41,260 nucleotides of DNA from contig NZ_LDJO01000029.1 of NCBI RefSeq assembly GCF_001431595.1, positions 1 to 41,260 of the forward strand, in the 5' to 3' direction. Below the pieces are notes generated by a model, which had not been told where the DNA came from, ran no database searches, and saw only the letters and a program-made list of their open reading frames with translations. Of the stretch, positions 8,932-17,898 are shown in pieces. The stretch's first letter is position 1. The number at the start of each line of letters is the position of its first letter. Origin of the DNA: Stenotrophomonas acidaminiphila (GTDB lineage: Bacteria; Pseudomonadota; Gammaproteobacteria; Xanthomonadales; Xanthomonadaceae). Made by a program: the position numbers and the translations under genes.

Positions 8932-8947
8932 TGCTAGACTTTCCGTA
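8932..8947 (+). promoter_or_regulatory. Candidate extended -10 promoter for corC
   Basis: TGC-TAGACT at 8932-8940 resembles an extended -10 element. A start site near 8947 would give corC a leader of about 34 bases. No good -35 hexamer is visible, which fits an extended -10 promoter. This is pattern-based and weak. Confidence 0.35.
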
Positions 8948-8980
8948 CCGCCCGGTCCGCCGGGTGCCCTGAACGAAGAG

Positions 8981-9859
8981 ATGTCCGAAGACGACAGTAG
9001 TACCCCCCCGGAGCTGGGCGAAAAGAAACGCGGCTGGCTTGAACGCCTCAGCGCGGCCTTCTCCGGCGAACCCCATACCCGCGACGAACTGGTGGCCGTG
9101 CTGCAGACGGCCGAACAGGACGGCCTGATCGCCGCCGATACCCTGCGCATGATGGAAGGCGCCATCTCGGTGGCCGAGCTGACCGTCGGCGACGTGATGA
9201 TCCCGCGCTCGCAGATGGTGTCCCTTCCGGTCGAGCAGCCATTCCTGGAACTGATGAAGCAGGTGGTCGAATCCGGCCATTCGCGCTTCCCCGTGCACGG
9301 CGAGAACAAGGACGACGTGCTCGGCATCCTGCTGGCCAAGGACCTGCTGCGCGGCGTGGTCGCCGACAACAGCTACGCCGCCATCCGCGAACTGCTGCGC
9401 CCGGCGGTGCTGATCCCCGAGTCCAAGAAGCTCAACGTGCTGCTCAAGGAGTTCCGGCTCTCGCGCAACCACATGGCGATCGTGGTGGACGAGTACGGCG
9501 GCGTCGCCGGGCTGGTCACCATCGAGGACGTGCTGGAGCAGATCGTCGGCCAGATCGACGACGAGCACGACGAGGCCGAGGACCACACCGCGCAGATCGC
9601 CATCCAGGCCGACGGCCGCTACGTGGTCGACGCGCTGACCGCGATCGAGGACTTCAACGAACGCTTCGGCGCCGGGTTCTCCGACGACGACTACGACACC
9701 ATCGGCGGACTGGTCACCGAGGCCATCGGCCACCTGCCCGAGATCGGCGACGAACTCACCCTGGACCGTTTCGTGTTCCGGGTGGCGCGCGCCAACGCGC
9801 GGCGGGTGCAGGCCTTCCACGTCACCGTGCTGCCGCCCGACCCGCAGGAAGACGCTTGA
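8981..9859 (+). CDS. corC: CorC/YbeX-family CBS-domain protein (magnesium/cobalt efflux-associated)
   Basis: This cytoplasmic protein of the CorC/YbeX family is associated with Mg2+/Co2+ homeostasis and, in E. coli, with ribosome function. An acidic N-terminus precedes two CBS domains (about residues 65-195, with GDVMIPRSQM and VVDEYGGVAGLVTIEDVLEQIVGQI). A C-terminal CorC_HlyC transporter-associated domain ends the protein (about 208-288). Its 292 aa match the family. It lies in the conserved ybeZ-ybeY-ybeX neighbourhood. Its stop overlaps the proposed TTG start of the next gene, so the two are probably translationally coupled. Confidence 0.95.
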   Translation: MSEDDSSTPPELGEKKRGWLERLSAAFSGEPHTRDELVAVLQTAEQDGLIAADTLRMMEGAISVAELTVGDVMIPRSQMVSLPVEQPFLELMKQVVESGHSRFPVHGENKDDVLGILLAKDLLRGVVADNSYAAIRELLRPAVLIPESKKLNVLLKEFRLSRNHMAIVVDEYGGVAGLVTIEDVLEQIVGQIDDEHDEAEDHTAQIAIQADGRYVVDALTAIEDFNERFGAGFSDDDYDTIGGLVTEAIGHLPEIGDELTLDRFVFRVARANARRVQAFHVTVLPPDPQEDA

Positions 9860-11109
9860 CCGCCCCGCGCCTCTCCCGGCCGCTGCGCCGTGCGCTGCCG
9901 CTCGCACGCCTGCTGGCGTGCGCGCTGCTGTACCTGCTGGTGGCCGGCGTGGCATCGGCCGCGGCCACCCCCGCCGCCGATGCCGCAACCGGGGCACCGC
10001 GCATCGGCGTGGTGACGATGCAGCCCGGCGAGGTGTTCTTCGAACGTTTCGGCCACGACGCGCTGGTGGTGGCCGAGCCCGGCGGCGGCCCCGCCATTTC
10101 CTACAATTTCGGCTTCTTCGACCCGTCCGAGCCCGACTTCATCGGCAACTTCGTGCGCGGGCGGATGATGTACTACCTGGTCGCGCTGCCGCTGGACGAG
10201 GACCTGGCGCAGTACCGCGATGCCGGGCGCGGCGCATCCATCCAGTGGCTGGACCTGCCGCCACGGCAGGCGCAGGCGCTGGCCGACGACCTGGCCGAGC
10301 GCTCGCGGCCGGAGAATGCACGCTACCGCTACGACTACTTCACCGCCAACTGCTCGACGATGGTGCGCGACGCGCTCGACCGCGCCATGGGCGGCAGCCT
10401 GCAGTCGCAGCTGTCCGGGCGTTCGCGCGGCAACACCTACCGCAGCGAAGCGGTGCGGCTGGCCTCGCCGTCACCGTGGATGTGGCTGGGCTTCGACCTC
10501 GGCCTGGGCCCGTGGGCCGACCAGCCGCTGTCGCGCTGGCAGGAGGCGTTCGTGCCGATGCGGCTGGCCGACGGCCTGCGCGAGGCGCGCAACGGCGAGG
10601 GACGCCCACTGGTGCAGGCCGAACAGGAGCTGCTGCCGCAACGGCTGGCCCCCGAGCCGGGCGAGCATGACCGCACCTGGTGGCCCTGGCTGCTGACCGG
10701 CCTGGTCCTGGCCGGGCTGGTCTACGCCGCTCGCCGCCACCGGCGCATGCTCGGTGGCGTGGCGCTGCCGTTCTGGCTGTTCTGCGGCGTGGCCGGCGTG
10801 CTGCTGGCCTACCTGTGGGGTGCCAGCGAACACCGCGCCGCCTGGGGCAATCGCAACCTGCTGCTGCTCAATCCGCTGGCGCTGGCCCTGCTGCCGGGCG
10901 CCTGGCAACTGTTGCGCGGGCGTCTGCCGGGTCGCGCGTTCGGCTGGCTGCTGTGGACGCTGGCCGCCATCGCCGCGCTGTCGCTGCCGCTGCATTGGCT
11001 GTCGCTGCAGGCCCAGTTCAACATGCAGTGGATCGTGCTGCTGCTGCCGGTCCACCTGGCGCTGGCACTGGTGCTGGGCCGCCGCGGCTTGGCGCCTGCG
11101 CCGGGCTGA
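9856..11109 (+). CDS. DUF4105 / Lnb-like periplasmic-domain membrane protein
   Basis: A hydrophobic signal segment (residues about 15-35) leads into a periplasmic domain of the DUF4105/Lnb_N type. Characteristic elements are a His-containing GEVFFERFGHDALVV, an aromatic YNFGFFDP, and YRYDYFTANCSTMVRDALD with the presumed catalytic Cys. About five C-terminal membrane helices follow from residue about 275. Enterococcal Lnb moves an acyl chain within bacterial lipoproteins to make the lyso form, so lipoprotein processing is possible here, but that role is inferred. The start is a TTG overlapping the corC stop. Many relatives carry lnt (apolipoprotein N-acyltransferase) in this position after corC. 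Confidence 0.85.
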   Translation: MTAPRLSRPLRRALPLARLLACALLYLLVAGVASAAATPAADAATGAPRIGVVTMQPGEVFFERFGHDALVVAEPGGGPAISYNFGFFDPSEPDFIGNFVRGRMMYYLVALPLDEDLAQYRDAGRGASIQWLDLPPRQAQALADDLAERSRPENARYRYDYFTANCSTMVRDALDRAMGGSLQSQLSGRSRGNTYRSEAVRLASPSPWMWLGFDLGLGPWADQPLSRWQEAFVPMRLADGLREARNGEGRPLVQAEQELLPQRLAPEPGEHDRTWWPWLLTGLVLAGLVYAARRHRRMLGGVALPFWLFCGVAGVLLAYLWGASEHRAAWGNRNLLLLNPLALALLPGAWQLLRGRLPGRAFGWLLWTLAAIAALSLPLHWLSLQAQFNMQWIVLLLPVHLALALVLGRRGLAPAPG

Positions 11110-11115
11110 GGCACG

Positions 11116-12138
11116 ATGCGGTCCATGGACCCCGGTATTTCTCCCGCGGTGGCGCCGGCCAACCCGCCCTGTGTCATCAACTGCACCTGGTATGGCGAGG
11201 ACGGCACGCTGCGCAATCTGTCGCTGGATTCGATCAGCGACGTGCTCGAAGCCAGCAGCCGGGGCTTTGTCTGGGTCGGCCTGTACGAACCCGACGACGC
11301 CGTGCTGGACAAGGTCCAGGCCGAGTTCGGGCTGCATGACCTGGCCATCGAGGACACGCGCAAGGCGCACCAGCGGCCCAAGGTGGAGACCTACGGCGAC
11401 TCGCTGTTCGTGGTGGTGCACACCGCGCAGGTTGTCGAGGAGCGCATCCGCTATGGCGAGACCCATGCCTTCCTCGGCCCGCGCTATCTGGTGACGGTGC
11501 GCCACGGCGCCTCGCTGTCGTACGCGCCGGTACGCGCGCGGCTGGAACGCGAGCACGACCTGGTGGCCCAGGGGCCGTCGTTCTGCCTGTATGCGGTGCT
11601 CGACGCGGTGGTGGACAACTACCTGCCGATCACCGACAGCTTCGGCGATACGCTGGATTCGCTGGAGAAGGACATCTTCGCCGAGAACTACCGGCGCCGC
11701 ACCGTCATCCGCCTGTACGACCTCAAGCGCGAACTCAACAAGATGCGGCTGGCGGTCACCCCGCTGCAGGACGCGCTGGCGCAGCTGCAGCGCAACCCGG
11801 TGCAGCTGCTCAACGACGACGCACGGCTGTACCTGCGCGACGTGCAGGACCATGCCGCGCGGGTCAACGACGCCATCGACACCCTGCGCGAAATGCTCGG
11901 CACCGCGCTGAGCGTGAACCTGTCGCTGGTCACCCTGGCGCAGGGCGAGACGGTCAAGCAGCTCGGCGCGTGGGCGGCGCTGCTGGCCGCACCGACCCTG
12001 ATCACCAGCTGGTACGGCATGAACTTCACCCACATGCCGGAGCTGGCCGGACGCTTCGCCTACCCCCTGCTGGTGCTGATCGTCGGCGCGGTCTGCGCGG
12101 TGCTGTACCGGCTGTTCAAGCGTTCCGGCTGGCTGTAG
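11116..12138 (+). CDS. corA: CorA-family magnesium/cobalt transporter
   Basis: This is a pentameric inner-membrane divalent cation channel. A large N-terminal cytoplasmic domain is followed by two C-terminal membrane helices, with the diagnostic GMN motif (YGMNF, residues 301-303) at the end of the first helix and THMPE in the loop. The 340 aa fit the family. The start could be ATG 11116 or Met4 at 11125. It begins 6 bases after the Lnb-like gene, so it probably belongs to the same transcript as corC, grouping two Mg2+-related functions. Confidence 0.95.
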   Translation: MRSMDPGISPAVAPANPPCVINCTWYGEDGTLRNLSLDSISDVLEASSRGFVWVGLYEPDDAVLDKVQAEFGLHDLAIEDTRKAHQRPKVETYGDSLFVVVHTAQVVEERIRYGETHAFLGPRYLVTVRHGASLSYAPVRARLEREHDLVAQGPSFCLYAVLDAVVDNYLPITDSFGDTLDSLEKDIFAENYRRRTVIRLYDLKRELNKMRLAVTPLQDALAQLQRNPVQLLNDDARLYLRDVQDHAARVNDAIDTLREMLGTALSVNLSLVTLAQGETVKQLGAWAALLAAPTLITSWYGMNFTHMPELAGRFAYPLLVLIVGAVCAVLYRLFKRSGWL

Positions 12139-12192
12139 GCCCGCACCGCCCGCGGCCACTCCGACCCACATCACTGCCCTGCGGGGAACGCC

Positions 12193-13497
12193 ATGCGCAA
12201 CGATGCCCTCTTCGATCACCCCCGCCGGCATTTCCTGCGCGGCTCGCTGGCCGCCGGCGCCATGGCGCTGCCGGTGCTGGGCCAGCCGGGCAGCGCGCTG
12301 GCTGCCGAGGGCCGCGGCGACGCGCCGGCGCTGCCCGCGTCGATCCGCGCGCTGCAACCGGTCGCGCAGCGGGTGGTGCCGATCAGCGCCGGCGAACGCG
12401 TGCAGCGCCTGGCGCGCGCGCAGCAGCTGATGGAGCGGCACCGGATCGATGCGGTGTTCATCGGCGCGGGCACCTCGTTGACCTACTTCACCGGCATGCA
12501 CTGGTGGAACAGCGAGCGCCTGACCGGGGTGATCCTGCCGCGCTCGGGCGAGCCGGTCTATGTCACCCCCGAGTTCGAACGCGGCCGCACGCTGGAACAG
12601 ATCCGGCTCGGCAACGACGTGCGCGGCTGGCAGGAAGACGAGGATCCGTATGCGCTGGTCGCGCAGGTGCTGCGCGGCGTCGGCGCCGGCAATGGCACGA
12701 TCGGCATCGAGGAGACCGTGCCGTTCTTCCGCAGCAAGGGCATCATGGGCGCCCTGCCCCACGCCACCTTCGTCGATGCCTGGCCGGTCACCGCCGGCTG
12801 CCGGCGCATCAAGAGCCCGGCGGAACTGGCGCTGTTGCGCCTGACCAACCAGACCACGCTGGCGGTGTACGAGGCAGTGTGGAAGGCGCTGGTACCGGGC
12901 ATGAGCGAGGACGACATCGCCGGGCTGGTCGCCATGGCCTATGCCCGCACCGGCCTGCGCGGCAGTGCCGACGTCAACATCGGTCCATACACCGCCTCGC
13001 CACACGGCTCGGATGCGCCGCAACGGCTCACCGAGGGCATGCCGGTCATCTTCGACGGTGGCTGCAGGGCCGACGGCTACACCAGCGACATCACCCGCAC
13101 CGTGGTGCTGGGCCAGGCCGGCGACGACATCCGCCGGGTCTTCGACATCGTGCTCGACGCGCAGACCAGCGCGCTGCGGGCGGCGCGCCCCGGCGTGGCG
13201 ATGGAGGCGCTGGACGCCGCCGCGCGCAAGGTCATCGTCGATGCCGGCTACGGCCCGGACTACGCCTACTTCAGCCACCGCCTCGGCCACGGCATCGGCA
13301 TGGACATGCACGAGTGGGATTACCTGGTCCGCGGCAACACCCGCCTGCTCGAACCGGGCATGACCTTCAGCGACGAACCCGGGATCTACATCCCCGGCAG
13401 GTTCGGCGTGCGCCTGGAGGACATCCTGCACATCACCGCCGACGGCGCCGAACTGCTGACCCCGCAGAGTCCGTCGATCGATCACCCGTTCGGCTGA
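12193..13497 (+). CDS. M24-family metallopeptidase (Xaa-Pro aminopeptidase-like), Tat-exported
   Basis: This is a pita-bread-fold metallopeptidase. All five dimetal ligands are visible: D288 (FDGG), D299 (TSDIT), H366 (RLGHGIGMDMHE), E395 (SDEPGIYIPG) and E409 (VRLEDIL). A creatinase-like N-terminal domain covers about residues 65-200. The N-terminus has a twin-arginine-like motif RRHFLRG at residues 11-17, a hydrophobic stretch and an AAEG-type cleavage region, so export of the folded, metal-loaded enzyme by Tat is likely. It may remove N-terminal residues before proline in periplasmic peptides. Creatinase or prolidase activity cannot be excluded. It is convergent with the aldehyde dehydrogenase, separated by only 24 bases. 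Confidence 0.9.
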   Translation: MRNDALFDHPRRHFLRGSLAAGAMALPVLGQPGSALAAEGRGDAPALPASIRALQPVAQRVVPISAGERVQRLARAQQLMERHRIDAVFIGAGTSLTYFTGMHWWNSERLTGVILPRSGEPVYVTPEFERGRTLEQIRLGNDVRGWQEDEDPYALVAQVLRGVGAGNGTIGIEETVPFFRSKGIMGALPHATFVDAWPVTAGCRRIKSPAELALLRLTNQTTLAVYEAVWKALVPGMSEDDIAGLVAMAYARTGLRGSADVNIGPYTASPHGSDAPQRLTEGMPVIFDGGCRADGYTSDITRTVVLGQAGDDIRRVFDIVLDAQTSALRAARPGVAMEALDAAARKVIVDAGYGPDYAYFSHRLGHGIGMDMHEWDYLVRGNTRLLEPGMTFSDEPGIYIPGRFGVRLEDILHITADGAELLTPQSPSIDHPFG

Positions 13498-13521
13498 CGC
13501 ACCGCGCGTGCCGGCACCGGC

Positions 13522-14889
13522 TCAGGCCACGTAGACGGTCTTGATGTTGGTGAATTCACGGATGCCGTGCTCGGCCAGTTCGCGGCCGAAGCCCGAGCGC
13601 TTGGTGCCGCCGAACGGCAGCCGCGCATCGCTCTTGACCACGGAATTGACGAACGCCGCGCCGCACTGCAGCTGCGCGGCGACCCGCTCGCCGCGCGCGG
13701 CGTCGCCGGTCCACACGCTGCCGCCGAGCCCGAACGGGGTGTCGTTGGCCACCCGCACCGCCTCGGCCTCGTCCTTCACCCGCACGATCGCCGCCACCGG
13801 GCCGAACAGTTCCTCCTCGTAGGCCGGCATGCCCGGCGCGACGTGGTCGAGGATCGACGCCGGGTAGCCCGCATGCGTACCGGCCAGCGGCTCGCAGCCC
13901 AGCAACGCCCTGGCGCCCTGGTCGATGCTCTGGCGCACCTGCCGGTGCAGGCCGTCGCGCAGGTCGGCGCGCGCCAGCGGCGCCAGCGTGGTGGACGGGT
14001 CCTGCGGATCGCCGTACACCCGCGCCTTGGCCGCCGCGACGAAGCGCTGCACGAAGGCGTCGGCAATGGCGTCGACCAGCACGAAGCGCTTGGCCGCGAT
14101 GCAGGTCTGCCCGGCGTTGTCGAAGCGCGATTTCACCGCCGCGGCCACCGTCGCGTCCAGGTCGGCGTCGTCCAGCACCACGAAGGCGTCGCTGCCGCCC
14201 AGCTCCATCACGCACTTCTTCAGCTGGTCGCCGGCGTTGGCGGCGATGGCGCGGCCGGCGCGCTCGCTGCCGGTCAGGGTGACCGCCTTGACCCGGCGGT
14301 CGCGCAGCACCCCGGCCGCCTGTTCGTTGTCGATGTGCAGCACCGCGAACACCCCGGCCGGCATGCCGGCATCGGCCAGCACCGCGGCGATCAGGTCGGC
14401 GCAGCCGGGCACGTTGCTGGCGTGCTTGAGCAGCGCCACGTTGCCGGCCATCAGCGACGGCGCGAGGAAACGGAACACCTGCCATACCGGGAAATTCCAC
14501 GGCATCACCGCCAGCACGCAGCCGATCGGCTGGTAGACCACGTAGCTGCGCTGCGCCTCGGTCGGGATCGGCTGCGGGCTGAGGTAACCGGCGGCATGGT
14601 CGGCGTAGTACTCGCAGGCCGCCGCGCTCTTCTCGATCTCGGCCAGCGCCTCGCCGCGCAGCTTGCCCATCTCCCGGGTCATCGTGCGCTGGATCTCGTC
14701 GCGGCGCGTGCGCAGCGCCGCGGCCACCTGGCGCAGCAGCACGCCGCGCTGCTCCAGCGGCAGGCCCGACCACGCCGGGAACGCCGCCTGCGCGGCGGCC
14801 AGCCGCTGCTCGACGGCGACGGCGCTCATCAGCTCGACCGTGCGCAGGTCACGGCCGTCGAAGGGGTTGAGGGTCGGGTAGGAAGCCAT
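13522..14889 (-). CDS. NAD(P)-dependent aldehyde dehydrogenase, succinate-semialdehyde dehydrogenase-like
   Basis: This class of enzyme oxidises an aldehyde to a carboxylate. From ATG 14889 (455 aa) it shows the nucleotide-binding PWNFPVWQ region, the general-base Glu229 in MELGGSD and the catalytic Cys263 in GQTCIAAKR. It resembles succinate-semialdehyde dehydrogenases of the Sad/YneI type. An upstream ATG at 14922 would add 11 unconserved residues. It follows potI by about 100 bases on the same strand, so it may act on gamma-glutamyl-aminobutyraldehyde or succinate semialdehyde made during putrescine catabolism. The exact substrate is inferred from context. Confidence 0.92.
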   Translation of the reverse strand: MASYPTLNPFDGRDLRTVELMSAVAVEQRLAAAQAAFPAWSGLPLEQRGVLLRQVAAALRTRRDEIQRTMTREMGKLRGEALAEIEKSAAACEYYADHAAGYLSPQPIPTEAQRSYVVYQPIGCVLAVMPWNFPVWQVFRFLAPSLMAGNVALLKHASNVPGCADLIAAVLADAGMPAGVFAVLHIDNEQAAGVLRDRRVKAVTLTGSERAGRAIAANAGDQLKKCVMELGGSDAFVVLDDADLDATVAAAVKSRFDNAGQTCIAAKRFVLVDAIADAFVQRFVAAAKARVYGDPQDPSTTLAPLARADLRDGLHRQVRQSIDQGARALLGCEPLAGTHAGYPASILDHVAPGMPAYEEELFGPVAAIVRVKDEAEAVRVANDTPFGLGGSVWTGDAARGERVAAQLQCGAAFVNSVVKSDARLPFGGTKRSGFGRELAEHGIREFTNIKTVYVA

Positions 14890-14952
14890 GGCGCTGCACC
14901 TGCATGAAACGGATGCGTCCATGGTAGCGCCGCCGGCGTTGCGCCCGCGTCA

Positions 14953-14983
14953 GCAGGCCAGGCGCCGGCCGCGCCCGGCCTGC
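14953..14983 (-). terminator. Stem-loop after potI
   Basis: GCAGGCC (14953-14959) pairs with GGCCTGC (14977-14983) across a GC-rich loop that can form further pairs. It lies between the potI stop and the aldehyde dehydrogenase start on the minus strand. There is no clear U-tract, so it may attenuate rather than end transcription. Confidence 0.4.
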
Positions 14984-14990
14984 GGCCGGA

Positions 14991-15836
14991 TCAACCGTTG
15001 TCCTGCAGCGCCAGCTGCATGTCGCGCTGGCGCCGCCTGTCGGCGCGGGCGGAGATCCACCAGCCGAGGACCGCCACGGTCGATACCGCCAGCACCAGCA
15101 GCGTGGCCAGCGCGTTGATCTTGGGACTCACGCCCATGCGCACCGAGGCGAAGATCTTCATCGGCAGCGTGGTCGAGCTGGGCCCGGCCACGAAGCTGGC
15201 GATCACCACGTCGTCCAGCGACAGGGTGAAGGCCAGCAGCCAGCCGGACAGCAGCGCCGGGGCGATGATCGGCAGGGTGATCAGGAAGAACACCTTGAGC
15301 CGGTTGGCGCCCAGGTCCATGGCCGCTTCTTCCAGCGAGCGGTCCAGCTCCTGCAGGCGCGAGGACACCACCACGGTCACGAACGACAGGGTGAAGGTGA
15401 CGTGCGCGATCCAGATCGCCACCACGCCCTTGGACGGCAGCCCGAACAGGCCGCCCATCGACACCAGCATCAGCAGGATCGACAGGCCGATGATCACCTC
15501 CGGCATCACCAGCGGCGCGGTCACCAGCGCGCCGAACACGGTCTTGCCGGGGAAGCGCCGGAAGCGGGTCATCGCCATCGCCGCCATGGTGCCGAGCACC
15601 ATCGACGCGCTCGCGGTCCAGAACGCGACCTTGACGCTGACCCAGGCCGCGTCCAGCAGCTGCCGGTCGCGGAACAGCTCGCCGTACCACTGCGTGGAAA
15701 AGCCCGCCCACACCGTCGCCAGCCGCGAGGCATTGAACGAATACAGCATCAAGAGCAGGATCGGCAGGTACAGGAAGGCGTAGCCGAGCAGCAGCACGCC
15801 CCAGCCCAGCCAGCGTTGGCCGCGGACCATGCTCAT
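14991..15836 (-). CDS. potI: Polyamine ABC transporter permease PotI
   Basis: This is the second inner-membrane permease of a putrescine/spermidine importer. From ATG 15836 (281 aa) there are about six membrane helices, beginning with LLLGYAFLYLPILLLMLYSF. The permease EAA loop is present (LEEAAMDLGANRLKVFFLITLPII at about residues 180-200). The start overlaps the potH stop by 4 bases (15833-15836). The frame is open upstream, but that extension runs across potH and is not part of this gene. It pairs with PotH and the PotG ATPase. Confidence 0.94.
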   Translation of the reverse strand: MSMVRGQRWLGWGVLLLGYAFLYLPILLLMLYSFNASRLATVWAGFSTQWYGELFRDRQLLDAAWVSVKVAFWTASASMVLGTMAAMAMTRFRRFPGKTVFGALVTAPLVMPEVIIGLSILLMLVSMGGLFGLPSKGVVAIWIAHVTFTLSFVTVVVSSRLQELDRSLEEAAMDLGANRLKVFFLITLPIIAPALLSGWLLAFTLSLDDVVIASFVAGPSSTTLPMKIFASVRMGVSPKINALATLLVLAVSTVAVLGWWISARADRRRQRDMQLALQDNG

Positions 15837-16759
15837 GCCAGCTTCCCTTCCAGCGCGCGCTGCTGGGACCGGTTGAAGATGATGATCGGAACCAGCAGCA
15901 GGACCAGCATCACGATCGCCACCGCCGAGGCCAGCGGCCAGTCGCGGTTGTTGAAGAACTCGCCCCACAGTACGCGGCCGATCATCAGCGTGTCCGGCCC
16001 GCCCAGCATTTCCGGGATGACGAACTCGCCCACCGCCGGGATCATCACCAGCATGCAGCCGGCGACGATGCCGCTGCGCGACAGCGGCAGGGTGATGCGC
16101 ACGAACGCCTGCCACGGCCTGGCGCCGAGGTCGTAGGCCGCCTCCAGCAGGCGATGGTCGAGCTTGACCAGGTTGGCGTACAGCGGCAGCACCATGAACG
16201 GCAGGTAGCAGTAGACAATGCCGATATAGGCCGCCAGCGGCGTGTACAGGATCTGCAGCGGCGCGTCGATCAGGCCCATCCCCAGCAGCGTGCGGTTGAC
16301 CAGGCCGTTGCTGTCGAGGATGCCGATCCAGGCGTAGACGCGGATCAGGAACGAGGTCCACGACGGCAGCACCACCAGCATCATCGCGATGTTGCGCGCC
16401 GACGGCGACATGCGCGAGATCACGTAGGCCATCGGGTAGCCGATCAGCAGGGTGAGCACCGTGGCGATCACCGCGATCCTGATCGAGCTGAGGTAGGCGA
16501 CCACGTACTGGCTGTCGGCGAACAGCTGGGTGTAATTGCCCAGGTTGAGGTTGACGGTGAAGGCGTTGTCCACGTACGCCACGATGGACGTGTACGGCGG
16601 CATCGCCACCGCCATCTTCGCGAACGAGATCTTCAGCACGATCAGGAACGGGATCGCGAAGAACAGCAGCAGCCACAGGTAGGGCACGCCGATCACGCCG
16701 GCGCGGGTGCCCGGCAGCCAGCGTCGCCAACCGCCAGGGTTCGGCTCGCGCGCGCTCAT
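15833..16759 (-). CDS. potH: Polyamine ABC transporter permease PotH
   Basis: This is the first permease subunit (308 aa) of the polyamine importer. It has about six membrane helices, starting with YLWLLLFFAIPFLIVLKISF. The EAA motif that contacts the ATPase is LLEAAYDLGARPWQAFVRITLPL at roughly residues 205-225. Both ends overlap neighbouring genes by 4 bases (potG stop at 16756-16758 and potI start at 15836), typical of a tightly coupled operon. Assignment to PotH rather than PotB rests on the gene order potF-G-H-I and the adjacent puu-like genes. Confidence 0.94.
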   Translation of the reverse strand: MSAREPNPGGWRRWLPGTRAGVIGVPYLWLLLFFAIPFLIVLKISFAKMAVAMPPYTSIVAYVDNAFTVNLNLGNYTQLFADSQYVVAYLSSIRIAVIATVLTLLIGYPMAYVISRMSPSARNIAMMLVVLPSWTSFLIRVYAWIGILDSNGLVNRTLLGMGLIDAPLQILYTPLAAYIGIVYCYLPFMVLPLYANLVKLDHRLLEAAYDLGARPWQAFVRITLPLSRSGIVAGCMLVMIPAVGEFVIPEMLGGPDTLMIGRVLWGEFFNNRDWPLASAVAIVMLVLLLVPIIIFNRSQQRALEGKLA

Positions 16760-17898
16760 GAGGTCAGCACCACGCCGTCGTTGTCGTCCCAGCTCACCCA
16801 GACCTCGTCGTTCCAGGTGATGCCGTCGCTGTCCCAGCGCTTCATGTTGGCGAAGTTGGACAGGATCTTGGCGCCGCTGGGCAGGCGCACGTGGTAGACC
16901 GAGTGGCTGCCGAAGTAGGCGATGTCCTCGACCACCCCGAACGCCTTGTTGGTGTCGCCGGCAGGCTCGTCCTTGGCGATGTGCACCTTTTCCGGGCGCA
17001 GCGCGAATGCCACCGGCTGCCCTTCATAGCCGGTGATGCCGTGGCCGACGTAGATCGGTGCCGGGAAGTCGGCGGTGCGCACGGTGACGTACTCGGGCAG
17101 GTCCTCGTCGATCACGCCCTCGAACAGGTTCACCGAGCCGATGAAGCCGGCGACGAAGCGGTTGGCCGGCTGCTCGTAGATGTCGTCCGGCTTGCCGATC
17201 TGCTGGATCCAGCCCTGGTCCATCACCGCGATGCGGGTGGCCATGGTCATGGCCTCTTCCTGGTCGTGGGTGACCATCACGCAGGTCACGCCGAGCTGTT
17301 CGATGATGTTGACCAGTTCCAGCTGCATCTTCGAGCGCAGCTTCTTGTCCAGCGCGCCCATCGGCTCGTCCAGCAACAGCAGCTTGGGGCTCTTGGCCAG
17401 CGAGCGCGCCAGCGCCACGCGCTGCTGCTGGCCGCCGGAGAGCTGGTGCGGCTTGCGCTTGCCCAGCTTCTGCAACTGCACCAGTTCCAGCATCTCGCCG
17501 ACGCGGCGGGCGATGGCGTCGCGGGCCATGCCGTCCTGCTTCAGGCCGAAGGCGATGTTCTGCTCCACGGTCATGTGCGGGAACAGCGCGTAGGACTGGA
17601 ACATCATGTTGATCGGCCGCTCGTAGGGCGGCAGCGCATTGATTTCCTGGCCGTCGAGCAGGATCCGGCCGCGGGTCGGGGTCTCGAAGCCGGCCAGGCA
17701 GCGCAGCAGCGTGGACTTGCCGCTGCCCGAGCCGCCCAGCAGCGCGAAGATCTCGCCCTTGCGCACGTCCAGGTTGACGTCGTCGACGGCGACGAAGCCA
17801 TCGAACTCCTTGCGCAGGTCGCGGATGGACAGGTAGCCGGGCTCGCTGTTCAGGGCGATGGCGTCGGGCCGGATGTCGGGCTTGGCATCAACGGGCAT
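16756..17898 (-). CDS. potG: Polyamine ABC transporter ATP-binding protein PotG
   Basis: This ATPase energises polyamine import. From ATG 17898 (MPVDAKPD, 380 aa) it has Walker A GGSGSGKST, signature LSGGQQQRVALARSLA, Walker B LLLLDEPMGALD and H-loop VTHDQEEA. A C-terminal TOBE-type domain of about 130 residues follows, as expected for the MalK/PotA class. The upstream in-frame extension to 17970 is Arg/Pro-rich and was rejected. It is separated from potF by a 260-base region with hairpins, then overlaps potH by 4 bases. Confidence 0.95.
   Translation of the reverse strand: MPVDAKPDIRPDAIALNSEPGYLSIRDLRKEFDGFVAVDDVNLDVRKGEIFALLGGSGSGKSTLLRCLAGFETPTRGRILLDGQEINALPPYERPINMMFQSYALFPHMTVEQNIAFGLKQDGMARDAIARRVGEMLELVQLQKLGKRKPHQLSGGQQQRVALARSLAKSPKLLLLDEPMGALDKKLRSKMQLELVNIIEQLGVTCVMVTHDQEEAMTMATRIAVMDQGWIQQIGKPDDIYEQPANRFVAGFIGSVNLFEGVIDEDLPEYVTVRTADFPAPIYVGHGITGYEGQPVAFALRPEKVHIAKDEPAGDTNKAFGVVEDIAYFGSHSVYHVRLPSGAKILSNFANMKRWDSDGITWNDEVWVSWDDNDGVVLTS

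Noticed and set aside
10471..13485. Open frame of 1004 codons on the minus strand
   Set aside because: It runs antisense across the Lnb-like, corA and M24 genes, is rich in His, Gln and Arg, and shows no domain. It is an artefact of high GC content.
14991..16730. Single long minus-strand frame of 579 codons covering potI and part of potH
   Set aside because: Only the part from 15836 down is PotI. The upstream part is a shadow of potH, which has its own frame with the expected permease motifs.
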